A stretch of DNA of 8,297 nt, taken from positions 1 through 8,297 of the forward strand of contig JAEZBZ010000090.1 of NCBI GenBank assembly GCA_023412745.1. Direction: 5' to 3'. The notes under the pieces were generated by a model that saw nothing but the letters and a program-made list of their open reading frames with translations, was not told where the DNA came from and did no database searches. The first letter of the stretch is position 1, and every line of letters starts with the position of its first letter. The position numbers and the translations under genes were made by a program. Below are positions 1 to 6,480 of this stretch, one piece after another. This stretch comes from Pseudomonadota bacterium. GTDB lineage: Bacteria; Pseudomonadota; Alphaproteobacteria; Rhizobiales; Hyphomicrobiaceae.

Positions 1-129
1 GGCCGAAGCCGTTAACCAGACGATCCGCCCCTTCGAATCTGCGCACTCGCACACGTATACACGAGATGTCGCGGCCGCGGGACCGGCTGACAGATTGACC
101 GTTTCGCGCTGCTCGCCTATCTCAGCCGC
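1..129. other. Upstream intergenic region of def
   Basis: I see no convincing gene here. On the plus strand, the def frame has stops at 13-15 and 88-90. A second frame is open from position 2 to 304 but runs into def in the wrong frame and resembles nothing I know. On the minus strand two frames are open to the left edge, but neither offers an ATG start. The region therefore most likely holds the promoter of the def cluster, or a partial upstream gene that cannot be identified from this much sequence. Confidence 0.5.
95..123 (+). promoter_or_regulatory. Candidate sigma70-type promoter of def
   Basis: TTGACC at 95-100 (5 of 6 matches to the -35 consensus) is followed after 17 bases by TATCTC at 118-123 (3 of 6 to the -10 consensus). 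The transcription start would fall near 130, which is the A of the def start codon. No Shine-Dalgarno sequence lies before that codon, so a leaderless transcript would fit. The -10 box is weak and lacks the conserved last T, and a competing weak pair (TTCGAA at 32-37, TATACA at 56-61) exists, so this is a hypothesis. Confidence 0.35.
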
Positions 130-648
130 ATGGCCAAGCTACCGATCATCACGCTTCCAGACACGAAGCTGCGTCAAGTTTCCGCCCCCATCGAGCGGGT
201 GGACGACGATTTGCGCCGTCTGGTTGATAACATGCTGGAAACGATGTACGCCGCGCCCGGCGTCGGGCTGGCGGCGGTGCAGGTCGGCGAATTGCGGCGG
301 CTGATCGTGGTTGATGCCTCTGAGGAGGAGGACGAGCGCAAGCCGCTGGCGCTCATCAATCCGGAAATCGTGACGTTCGGGACGGAGAAGCGGATCTACG
401 AAGAAGGCTGCCTGTCGATCCCCGACGTGCGCATCGAGATCGAACGTCCGTCCACGATCGACGTCCGCTACATCGATACCGAGGGCAAGCAGCAGGAGAT
501 GCACGCCGACGGTCTACTGGCGACGGTGATCCAGCACGAGGTCGATCATCTCGACGGCCGCCTGATCGTCGATTTCCTGTCCCGGCTGAAGCGGGACATC
601 ATCGTGCGGCGGTTCAAGAAGCAGGCCAAGAGCGACAGCGCGGCCTGA
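130..648 (+). CDS. def: Peptide deformylase
   Basis: This 172-residue metalloenzyme removes the N-formyl group from the starting methionine of new proteins in the cytoplasm. All three family motifs are intact: G44-VGLAAVQ-51 (motif 1), EGCLS at 92-96 (motif 2, with metal ligand Cys94) and HEVDH at 136-140 (motif 3, with two His metal ligands and catalytic Glu137). Length is typical. The ATG at 130 is the only ATG, GTG or TTG start in frame after the stop at 88-90, and the N-terminus beginning MAKLPII is normal for the family. No Shine-Dalgarno sequence precedes it. fmt follows after 48 bases on the same strand, so the formylation and deformylation genes are probably co-transcribed. Confidence 0.97.
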   Translation: MAKLPIITLPDTKLRQVSAPIERVDDDLRRLVDNMLETMYAAPGVGLAAVQVGELRRLIVVDASEEEDERKPLALINPEIVTFGTEKRIYEEGCLSIPDVRIEIERPSTIDVRYIDTEGKQQEMHADGLLATVIQHEVDHLDGRLIVDFLSRLKRDIIVRRFKKQAKSDSAA

Positions 649-696
649 CGGCGAGCGCGCACGCGTCGCCGATATCAGAGACTAAAGGGCAGCACA

Positions 697-1626
697 GTGC
701 CGCTTCGTATCGTATTCATGGGCACGCCGGAATTCTCGGTGCCGATGCTCGCCGAAATCGTTGCCGCCGGGCATGAGGTGGTGGCTGTCTATGCCCAGCC
801 GCCGCGTCCAGCCGGGCGCGGCATGGCCGAGCGCAAGTCGCCGGTTCATGTGATGGCCGAGGGCTACGGCATACCGGTTTTTACACCGAAATCGCTAAAG
901 GGCGAGGCCGAGCAGGAGATCTTCCGCCAGCACGATGCCGATGTCGCAGTGGTCGTTGCCTACGGCCTTATATTGCCGCCCGCGATTCTGCACGCGCCGC
1001 GACTGGGCTGCCTGAACATGCATGCGTCCGCCTTGCCGCGCTGGCGCGGTGCCGCGCCGATCCAACGCGCGATCATGGCGGGAGATCGCGAGACCGCGGC
1101 GATGGTGATGCAGATGGACGAGGGGCTGGATACCGGCCCGATATGCCTCGTCGAGCGTGTGCCGATCGGGCCGGATGTGACGGCTGGGGACCTGCACGAT
1201 CATCTGGCGCGAATTGGCGCGGGCCTCATGGTGCGCGCGCTGGTGGCGTTGGAGCGCGACAGCCTTGGCGCTACGCCGCAGCCGGAAGTCGGCGTCACCT
1301 ATGCCGCTAAGATCGACAAGTCTGAAGCCCGCATCGACTTCACGCGTCCGGCGGCGGACGTACACAACCTGATTCGTGGCCTGTCGCCGTTTCCCGGCGC
1401 CTGGTTCGAAGTCGGACCGGCCGACAAGCGGGAGCGGGTGAAGGTGCTGCGCGCGCAGCTGGCCGACGCCAGCGGTCTTGCCGGTACGGTGCTGGACGAC
1501 CAGCTCACGATTGCCTGCGGTGAGGGGGCCCTCCGCCTTATCCTGCTGCAGCGTGCCGGTCGCAAGCCGATGGGCGTGGCCGAATTTCTGCGCGGCTATA
1601 ACCTGCCGCCCGGAACCCGGGTTTAA
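697..1626 (+). CDS. fmt: Methionyl-tRNA formyltransferase
   Basis: This 309-residue enzyme transfers formyl from 10-formyl-tetrahydrofolate to the amino group of initiator Met-tRNA. The N-terminal formyltransferase fold is recognisable: the start (IVFMGTPEFSVPML), the catalytic Asn107 and His109 in the NMHASALPRWRG stretch, and Asp145 in MDEGLDTGPI. The C-terminal tRNA-binding domain starts near residue 205. The family loop motif SLLP reads SALP here (111-114), a mild substitution; everything else looks functional. The start codon is GTG at 697, with AAAGGG at 684-689 as a ribosome binding site seven bases upstream, and the protein start aligns with the family's N-terminus. It lies 48 bases after def, probably in the same operon. 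Length is close to the usual 310-320 residues. Confidence 0.97.
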   Translation: MPLRIVFMGTPEFSVPMLAEIVAAGHEVVAVYAQPPRPAGRGMAERKSPVHVMAEGYGIPVFTPKSLKGEAEQEIFRQHDADVAVVVAYGLILPPAILHAPRLGCLNMHASALPRWRGAAPIQRAIMAGDRETAAMVMQMDEGLDTGPICLVERVPIGPDVTAGDLHDHLARIGAGLMVRALVALERDSLGATPQPEVGVTYAAKIDKSEARIDFTRPAADVHNLIRGLSPFPGAWFEVGPADKRERVKVLRAQLADASGLAGTVLDDQLTIACGEGALRLILLQRAGRKPMGVAEFLRGYNLPPGTRV

Positions 1627-1738
1627 CCCCGCTACTGGCCGTTAATCTTGCCCGCTGATTTGCCGGGAAGGGGATCGGCGTTGAAGGGTAATCTCAATGC
1701 CAGGATCTGTGCACCGTTCTAAACTGGGGAGCTTTCCC

Positions 1739-2128
1739 ATGTGCCGTTTCAAGTCTCGCGTCGGACTGTTGTCGCTCGCCGCCGTGGTGGTTGGTGCGGC
1801 GCCGGTCGCTGCCCAGGAGGCCACCACCACGCGCATCGAGCCGCGGGTGTTCTACGGCGCCACGGTGACGCTGGAGGAGGGCGTGCGCGTGTTCCGCGCG
1901 CTTCCGCCTCACAAGCACGTCATCATCAATCCGGACAGCAAGGCGCCAATCAGTCTGAGCTACAACGAGACCGTCGAGAAGAGTTACAACTATTATGAAT
2001 TGAACGGCCAGCCCGCGCCGGCAGCTGGCATCCTGCCCTTCGGCGGCACCGCGCTGCCGTATGGCTATACCCGCAGCGGCCACGGTTCTGGCAAACCGCG
2101 CGTACACGGGCTGAGCGTAACGCGCTAA
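1739..2128 (+). CDS. Small predicted exported protein, unknown function
   Basis: The family is not recognised. From the ATG at 1739 the protein has 129 residues. It begins with a classic signal peptide: basic n-region (MCRFKSR), hydrophobic core (residues 8-21) and a likely cleavage after PVAA at residue 25. The mature part is about 104 residues with no cysteine. It is rich in aromatic, Gly and Pro residues towards its C-terminus and has no transmembrane helix. GGGGAG at 1726-1731 gives a good ribosome binding site seven bases before this start. A second in-frame ATG at 1697 (143 residues) also has a site, GAAGGG at 1683-1688, but would add 14 residues before the signal peptide, so 1739 is preferred. 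The gene sits 112 bases after fmt and 126 before truA. Codon use resembles its neighbours, and the signal peptide supports a real gene. It probably acts in the periplasm or outside the cell. Confidence 0.75.
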   Translation: MCRFKSRVGLLSLAAVVVGAAPVAAQEATTTRIEPRVFYGATVTLEEGVRVFRALPPHKHVIINPDSKAPISLSYNETVEKSYNYYELNGQPAPAAGILPFGGTALPYGYTRSGHGSGKPRVHGLSVTR

Positions 2129-2160
2129 AGCGCGCGTCCGGGCAATAAGAAACGCGTATA

Positions 2161-2194
2161 TCCAGGGCTTCGTGCATGAGATGAAGCGCCTGGA
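2161..2194 (+). other. Imperfect RNA hairpin in the truA leader
   Basis: The arms at 2161-2171 and 2183-2194 pair over 11 base pairs with a single bulged G at 2188, closing an 11-base loop. No run of T follows, so it is not a textbook intrinsic terminator. It could be a factor-dependent terminator after the exported-protein gene, a processing or stability element, or part of a leader controlling truA. A smaller hairpin (GGAAA at 2211-2215 with TTTCC at 2221-2225) follows. Confidence 0.45.
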
Positions 2195-2246
2195 GTCGCT
2201 TGCCTCTTTCGGAAAAGCCGTTTCCACAACGCTTGAACCACACTAG
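2172..2246 (+). CDS. Possible leader peptide or small ORF before truA
   Basis: A short open frame starts at GTG 2172 (24 residues) or ATG 2181 (21 residues) and ends at TAG 2244-2246, eight bases before the truA start. An AGGG stretch at 2164-2167, four bases before the GTG, is a weak ribosome binding site; the ATG has none. The peptide (MKRLESLASFGKAV from the ATG) is not obviously a nucleotide-bias artefact, and the frame is open upstream to 2121. It overlaps the hairpin at 2161-2194, an arrangement seen in translation-coupled leaders. There is no further evidence that it is translated, so this is speculative. Confidence 0.15.
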   Translation: MHEMKRLESLASFGKAVSTTLEPH

Positions 2247-2254
2247 AAGCGCGC

Positions 2255-3046
2255 ATGCCCCGCTATCGTATCACCATCGAATATGACGGCACGCCGTTTG
2301 TCGGATGGCAGTTTCAGGCCAATGGCGTCTCGATCCAGGGCGAGTTGGAGCGCGCGATCCGGCAGTTCGCGGGCGAAGATGCCGGCGTGCGTGGGTCTGG
2401 CCGCACCGATTCCGGCGTGCACGCGCTGGGGCAGGTGGCGCATTTCGATCTAGCCCGCGAATGGGAGCCGTTCAAGCTTCGGGAGGCGCTGAACTATCAC
2501 CTCAAGCCGCAGCCGATTGCCGTGCTGCATTGTACGCTTGCGCCGGAAGGCTTCGATGCCCGCTTCTCGGCGACCGCGCGGCATTACCTCTATCGCATCC
2601 TCAGCCGCCGCGCGCCCGCCGCGCTCGATCATAACCGGGTCTGGTGGCTGCCGATTCCGCTCGATGCGAACGCCATGCACGAAGCCGCGCAGCATCTGAT
2701 CGGCCGGCACGATTTCACGACCTTCCGCGCCTCCAGTTGCCAGGCGAAATCGCCGATCAAGACGCTGACCAAACTCGACGTGGCGCGCGTCGGCGACGAG
2801 ATCCACGTGACCACCTCGGCGCGCTCATTCATGCACAATCAGGTGCGCTCGATGGTCGGCAGCCTGAAGCAGGTCGGTGCCGGGCGCTGGGCGCCGTCGG
2901 ACATGGCGCGCATCCTGGCCGCCAAGGATCGCGCCGCCTGCGGCGTCGTGGCGCCGCCACAGGGCTTGTACTTCGTCAGGGTTGATTATGGCCCAACCGC
3001 GCGACCGCCGCCGGTCGATGACGATGAGGGCGACGACAGCGCGTAG
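2255..3046 (+). CDS. truA: tRNA pseudouridine(38-40) synthase
   Basis: This 263-residue enzyme isomerises uridines 38-40 in the anticodon stem-loop of many tRNAs. The N-terminus (MPRYRITIEYDGTPFVGWQ) and the catalytic motif GSGRTDSGVHA at 47-57, with the nucleophile Asp52, are diagnostic. A second conserved block is visible near ARSFMHNQVRSMVG. The protein ends in an acidic, proline-containing tail (PPPVDDDEGDDSA) beyond the usual fold, likely unstructured. The ATG at 2255 fits the family's N-terminus; the ribosome binding site is weak (AGAAG at 2245-2249). It is the last plus-strand gene of the translation cluster. Its TAG stop at 3044-3046 is one base away from the stop of the convergent lyase gene, so there is no room for a terminator between them. 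Confidence 0.96.
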   Translation: MPRYRITIEYDGTPFVGWQFQANGVSIQGELERAIRQFAGEDAGVRGSGRTDSGVHALGQVAHFDLAREWEPFKLREALNYHLKPQPIAVLHCTLAPEGFDARFSATARHYLYRILSRRAPAALDHNRVWWLPIPLDANAMHEAAQHLIGRHDFTTFRASSCQAKSPIKTLTKLDVARVGDEIHVTTSARSFMHNQVRSMVGSLKQVGAGRWAPSDMARILAAKDRAACGVVAPPQGLYFVRVDYGPTARPPPVDDDEGDDSA

Positions 3047-3047
3047 T

Positions 3048-4397
3048 TTACGCCTTGCGACTGTTCGCCAGAACGCGATCAATCATGGCGGGTGCCGATC
3101 CCAGGTAATTGGCCGGATCGACCAGTTCACGCAGCCGCGCATCGTCGAAATGGGCGGCGACGTCCGGAATGGCCTTCAGTTCATCGAACAGGCTGCGGCC
3201 CGAGGTCAGCGCCGCGCGGCAGGCGCCGTAAACGACATCATGCGCGACCTGACGCCCGGTATGCTGGGCCAGCGCCATCATCACCGCCTCGGCCACGATG
3301 AGGCCGCCCGTGATGTCGAGATTGCGCCGCATGCGTTCCACATCGACGACCAGGCCTTTCAGCATGGTATCGGCCTGATGCAATGCGCCCGCCGTCGCCA
3401 GGAAGCTGTGCGGGACGGCGATCCATTCCAGGTGCCACGGCCCTGTCGCCCGCTCGTGATCGGCCAGGACCGCGTCGAGCATCAGTCCGGCCTGCTGGCG
3501 AACCTCCCGCGCCGCGGCGATGATCAGCTCGCAGGAGATCGGATTGCGCTTCTGCGGCATAGTGCTGGACGAGCCTCGGCCCGGCGCAAACGGCTCGAAC
3601 GCCTCGCCGATCTCCGTCTGCATCAGCAGCGAAATGTCAGTGGCGATCTTGCCGAGCGACGCCGTCACCAGCGCCAGGAAGCCGACCGCCTCCGCCATGC
3701 TGTCGCGCGCCGCATGCCACGCGATCGGTGCCGAACCCAGTCCGAGCTCCTGCATCAGCGCATCGTGAACGGCTAGCCCCTGTGTGCCGAGCGAGGCCAG
3801 CGTGCCCGCTGCGCCGGAAAACTGGCCGACAAGCACGCGCGGCGTCAATTCCGCGAGACGCTGCCGGTGGCGCTGTATCATCGACAGCCAGACCGCAACC
3901 TTGTGCCCAAACGTGATTGGCAGCGCCTGTTGTAAGTGCGTACGCCCGGCCATGACGGTCATGCGGTGTGTGGTGACGAGCGCGGCCAGCGTAGCGTCGA
4001 TGCTGGCGAGGTCGCGGGCCACGAGGCCGAGCCCATCGCGGATCTGCAGCACGGTGGTGGTGTCCATGATGTCCTGGGTGGTGGCGCCCCAGTGCAGATA
4101 ACGCCCAGCCTCGCCGCATTGTTTTGCAAGCTGATGCACGAGCCCTACCACGGGATAGCCGACCAGATACGTTTCGGTCTTGAGCTTGGCCAGATCGATC
4201 GCCGTCGGATCGGCGTGGCGCGCGATGTCGTCGGCGGCCTGCTGCGGGATGATGCCGAGCTTGCCCTGGACACGCGCCAGCGCGACCTCGGTGGCCGTTG
4301 CATTGGCGATGAATTTCTCGTCGGAGAAGATGCGACGCATTTCGGCGGTGCCGAAGGCGTCCCTATAGATGGCTGAGTCATAGACCGTGGATGGCAT
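3048..4397 (-). CDS. Fumarase/aspartase-superfamily lyase, PcaB/adenylosuccinate-lyase-like
   Basis: This 449-residue cytoplasmic enzyme is probably a homotetramer, as in the superfamily. It cleaves or forms a C-N or C-C bond by beta-elimination. Three conserved regions are present: HWGATTQD at 102-109, GRTHLQQALPITFGH at 151-165, and the signature GSSSTMPQKRNP at 275-286, whose flexible loop carries the likely catalytic Ser277 or Ser278. The all-helical C-terminal domain follows. Overall the sequence resembles 3-carboxy-cis,cis-muconate cycloisomerase (PcaB), from the MRRIFSD start to the DPANYLGSA end. However, His154 stands where the PcaB I remember has Trp, no other protocatechuate genes are nearby, and a TRAP transporter diverges from it. 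A lyase for an N-substituted aspartate or similar dicarboxylate is therefore equally possible. It is unlikely to be the housekeeping PurB. The start at 4397 fits the family; its ribosome binding site is poor. Confidence 0.85.
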   Translation of the reverse strand: MPSTVYDSAIYRDAFGTAEMRRIFSDEKFIANATATEVALARVQGKLGIIPQQAADDIARHADPTAIDLAKLKTETYLVGYPVVGLVHQLAKQCGEAGRYLHWGATTQDIMDTTTVLQIRDGLGLVARDLASIDATLAALVTTHRMTVMAGRTHLQQALPITFGHKVAVWLSMIQRHRQRLAELTPRVLVGQFSGAAGTLASLGTQGLAVHDALMQELGLGSAPIAWHAARDSMAEAVGFLALVTASLGKIATDISLLMQTEIGEAFEPFAPGRGSSSTMPQKRNPISCELIIAAAREVRQQAGLMLDAVLADHERATGPWHLEWIAVPHSFLATAGALHQADTMLKGLVVDVERMRRNLDITGGLIVAEAVMMALAQHTGRQVAHDVVYGACRAALTSGRSLFDELKAIPDVAAHFDDARLRELVDPANYLGSAPAMIDRVLANSRKA

Positions 4398-4452
4398 CGG
4401 GCAGCAGCCTCGTCGTAAATTCGCGGCGAGCAGGTTCTGTCCAGTGGATCAT

Positions 4453-4475
4453 TGCTTGGACGCCTAATGCAAGCA
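4453..4475. repeat. Inverted repeat, possible operator
   Basis: TGCTTG at 4453-4458 and its exact complement CAAGCA at 4470-4475 flank 11 bases. The arm spacing suits a dimeric transcription factor. The position in a divergent promoter region supports a regulatory role, though a six-base dyad can arise by chance. Confidence 0.35.
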
Positions 4476-4497
4476 GGGCATGACAGGGGATGTTATC

Positions 4498-4517
4498 TCG
4501 ACCAAAAACTAGGTCGA
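4498..4517. repeat. Inverted repeat, possible operator
   Basis: TCGACC at 4498-4503 and its exact complement GGTCGA at 4512-4517 flank an A-rich 8-base centre. It lies about 100 bases from each start codon. It differs in sequence from the dyad at 4453-4475, so the two would bind different proteins or only one is functional. Confidence 0.4.
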
Positions 4518-4626
4518 CGTCACATCGCGGGCGGGTTAAGCCCCTTACAGCGTCCGGCGCTGCGGGGCGGATCACCGGTCCAGCACAGAACAAGCTCAAC
4601 GGGCGTGTCAGCAGCGGGAGGACGGC

Positions 4627-5145
4627 TTGGCCATCGAGGGACTGAGCGAGGACGATGCACCCGAAGTGCCGGGCCTGCTTTACGCCGTGATCGCCAATGT
4701 TGCGCTTGCCGGTGGGTTGCTCATGCTGGTGGCCGCGATACTGGTCTGTATCAGCGTCGGCATGCGCTGGGCGACAAGCCACGCCATCCCCGGTGATTTC
4801 GAGATGGTGCAGATCGCGGTCGCGTTGTCCGGGTTTGCCGCCTTCCCCTACTGCCAGCTCAAACGCAGCAATATCGTCGTCAACACCTTCACGACTTGGC
4901 TTCCCCCAGCGGGGCAGGCCTGGCTCGACGCGTTTTGGGATGTCGTTTACGCCGCGGTCGCAGCATTTCTCGCATGGCGGCTCGCGGTCGGGGCGTCCGA
5001 GACGATTGCCAGCGGCACCACGACCATGATGGCAGGCATCCCGATCGGTTGGGGAATCGCGGTCACCGCAGCCTTGGTCGCGTTGCTGGCTTTCACAGCG
5101 TTCGCGACGGCTGTGCTACGGGTCAAGGGCGCGCGAGCAGCATGA
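4627..5145 (+). CDS. dctQ: TRAP transporter small permease subunit (DctQ family)
   Basis: This 172-residue inner-membrane protein has four predicted helices (about 18-46, 58-76, 101-122 and 138-165), the size and topology of DctQ. The segment after helix 1, with GDFEMVQIAVALSGF, is typical of the family. DctQ pairs with DctM in tripartite ATP-independent periplasmic transporters, which import organic acids and similar solutes using an ion gradient. The start is TTG at 4627, supported by a strong GGGAGG at 4616-4621 with five bases of spacing; the family N-terminus fits. Its TGA (5143-5145) overlaps the dctM start in ATGA, indicating translational coupling. The substrate cannot be read from the sequence. 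The divergent lyase suggests a carboxylate that the lyase then cleaves. Confidence 0.88.
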   Translation: MAIEGLSEDDAPEVPGLLYAVIANVALAGGLLMLVAAILVCISVGMRWATSHAIPGDFEMVQIAVALSGFAAFPYCQLKRSNIVVNTFTTWLPPAGQAWLDAFWDVVYAAVAAFLAWRLAVGASETIASGTTTMMAGIPIGWGIAVTAALVALLAFTAFATAVLRVKGARAA

Positions 5146-6458
5146 CCGCCGCGATCATCGGATTTGCTGTTCTCCTCGGGCTGATCGCGATCCGCATGCC
5201 CATCGGTCTGGCGATGCTGGTCGTCGGCGGCGTGGGGTATGTGTCGTTCGTCGGTATGAACCCGTTTCTCCAGTACATCAAAACCACGCCCTATCATCTG
5301 TTCGCCAATTACACGTTGTCGGTCATTCCGCTTTTCATTTTGATGGGTGCGCTGGCTGAGCGATCAGGCCTCTCGACGGATCTGTTCAAGGCGGCTGGTC
5401 GCGCCTTCGGACACCGCAAAGGCGGTTTGGCGATGGCGGTAATCGGCGCGTGTACGCTGTTCGGAGCCATCTGCGGATCATCGGTCGCGACCACTGCCAC
5501 CTTCTCGCGCGCGGCGCTGCCGGAGCTTCGCCGCTTCGGCTATGATGCAGGCCTTGCCAGCGCGACCGTGGCTGTCGGCGGCACGCTCGGAATTCTGATT
5601 CCCCCATCGGTGATCCTGGTCGTCTACGCCATCGCGACCGAGCAGAACATCGTCAAGCTTTTCCAGGCGGCGCTGATACCCGGCTTGATGGCTGCGGCCT
5701 TCTATTGCCTCGTGATCGGGTGGGTGGTGCGGCGCAATCCCGGTCTGGCGCCAGCGATGACCGCCAGTGAGGACGCGCACGAAAGCGGCGGCTCGCTGTC
5801 CAAGATCTGGCCGGCGATACTCGTTGCGATAACGGTGGTTGGCGGCATTTACGGCGGCGTTTTCACGCCGACCGAGGCGGCTGCCGTCGGTGCCGGTGCG
5901 ATGCTGGTGATCGGGCTGGTGCGGCGCACGCTGGGAGCGGCCGAGATCAAACTCAGCCTGTTGCAGACGGCTGAGACCACCGCGATGATCTTTCTGATCC
6001 TGCTCGGCGCGGAAGTCTTCAACGCTTTTCTAGCTCTGTCGCAGCTGCCTTCTAAGGCAGCCGAGCAGATCGCGGGGGCCGGCTTTTCGCCATACATGAT
6101 CCTCGCAATGCTGCTGGCATTCTACATCCTGCTCGGCGCGGTGATGGACGAACTCGCGATGATCCTGCTGACGCTGCCGGTTTTCTTCCCGATCGTGTCG
6201 GCGCTGGATTTCGGATTGCCGGCGGAGGAGGTGGCGATCTGGTTTGGCATCCTGGTGCTGATCGTGGTCGGCATCGGGCTGGTGGCGCCGCCGATCGGCC
6301 TCAACGTGTTCGTGGTTGGTGCCATCGCAAAGGATGTCCCGGTCATCTCCACCTATCGGCGGGTGCTGCCGTTCGTCGGCATCGACATCGTGCGATTGGT
6401 GCTGGTGGCGAGCTTCCCCGCACTGGCGCTGGGGCTGGTGCGCTTCTTCAACAGCTAG
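5142..6458 (+). CDS. dctM: TRAP transporter large permease subunit (DctM family)
   Basis: This 438-residue polytopic membrane protein has about a dozen hydrophobic helices. Family blocks appear in order: RMPIGLAMLVVGGVGY near the start, FGAICGSSVATTAT, GTLGILIPPSVILV, GGVFTPTEAAAVGA, LLGAVMDELAMILL and GLVAPPIGLNVFVV. It forms the ion-coupled transport channel with DctQ. The frame is open further upstream to an ATG at 4896, but that part lies inside dctQ in another frame. The ATG at 5142 overlaps the dctQ stop by four bases and gives the normal N-terminus and length. No gene for the periplasmic binding protein (DctP) follows; the next gene is unrelated. The partner protein must lie elsewhere, or be missing. 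Confidence 0.94.
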   Translation: MTAAIIGFAVLLGLIAIRMPIGLAMLVVGGVGYVSFVGMNPFLQYIKTTPYHLFANYTLSVIPLFILMGALAERSGLSTDLFKAAGRAFGHRKGGLAMAVIGACTLFGAICGSSVATTATFSRAALPELRRFGYDAGLASATVAVGGTLGILIPPSVILVVYAIATEQNIVKLFQAALIPGLMAAAFYCLVIGWVVRRNPGLAPAMTASEDAHESGGSLSKIWPAILVAITVVGGIYGGVFTPTEAAAVGAGAMLVIGLVRRTLGAAEIKLSLLQTAETTAMIFLILLGAEVFNAFLALSQLPSKAAEQIAGAGFSPYMILAMLLAFYILLGAVMDELAMILLTLPVFFPIVSALDFGLPAEEVAIWFGILVLIVVGIGLVAPPIGLNVFVVGAIAKDVPVISTYRRVLPFVGIDIVRLVLVASFPALALGLVRFFNS

Positions 6459-6462
6459 ACGG

Positions 6463-6480
6463 CGGTGCGTTCGCGCGCCG
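6463..6480 (+). terminator. GC-rich TTCG-loop hairpin after dctM
   Basis: A seven-pair stem (6463-6469 with 6474-6480, one G-T wobble) closes a TTCG loop, starting four bases after the dctM stop. There is no T-run behind it. It may mark or protect the mRNA end rather than act as an intrinsic terminator. Confidence 0.3.

Larger units (their letters stand above)
4398..4626. promoter_or_regulatory. Divergent promoter region between the lyase and TRAP genes
   Basis: This 229-base spacer separates divergent genes and must hold the promoters of both. I found no strong -35/-10 pair on either strand. It contains two perfect six-base dyads (4453-4475 and 4498-4517), listed separately. Short open frames cross it on both strands but lack recognisable protein character. 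Confidence 0.6.

Noticed and set aside
2..304. Plus-strand frame open from the left edge into def
   Set aside because: It overlaps the first 175 bases of def out of frame and its translation resembles no protein I know. A partial upstream gene cannot be ruled out but is not supported.
1614..1623. AACCCGGGTT palindrome at the end of fmt
   Set aside because: It is within the last codons, too short for a stable terminator and has no T-run after it, so it is likely chance.
1694..2243. Minus-strand open frames over the exported-protein gene
   Set aside because: They lack domain character, while the plus-strand frame has a signal peptide and ribosome binding sites. The evidence favours the plus strand, though not absolutely.
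2877..3776. A 299-codon plus-strand open frame opposite the lyase gene
   Set aside because: It is rich in Arg, Ala and His with no fold-like pattern, starts inside truA and lies antisense to a clearly conserved enzyme. GC-rich DNA often gives such shadow frames.
3048..4397. Annotation of the lyase as housekeeping adenylosuccinate lyase (purB)
   Set aside because: The overall pattern is closer to PcaB-like enzymes, and the setting beside a TRAP transporter points to catabolism rather than purine synthesis.
4896..5141. Upstream extension of the dctM reading frame
   Set aside because: It lies inside dctQ in another frame and encodes Arg-rich sequence. The DctM family N-terminus begins at the ATG at 5142, which overlaps the dctQ stop.
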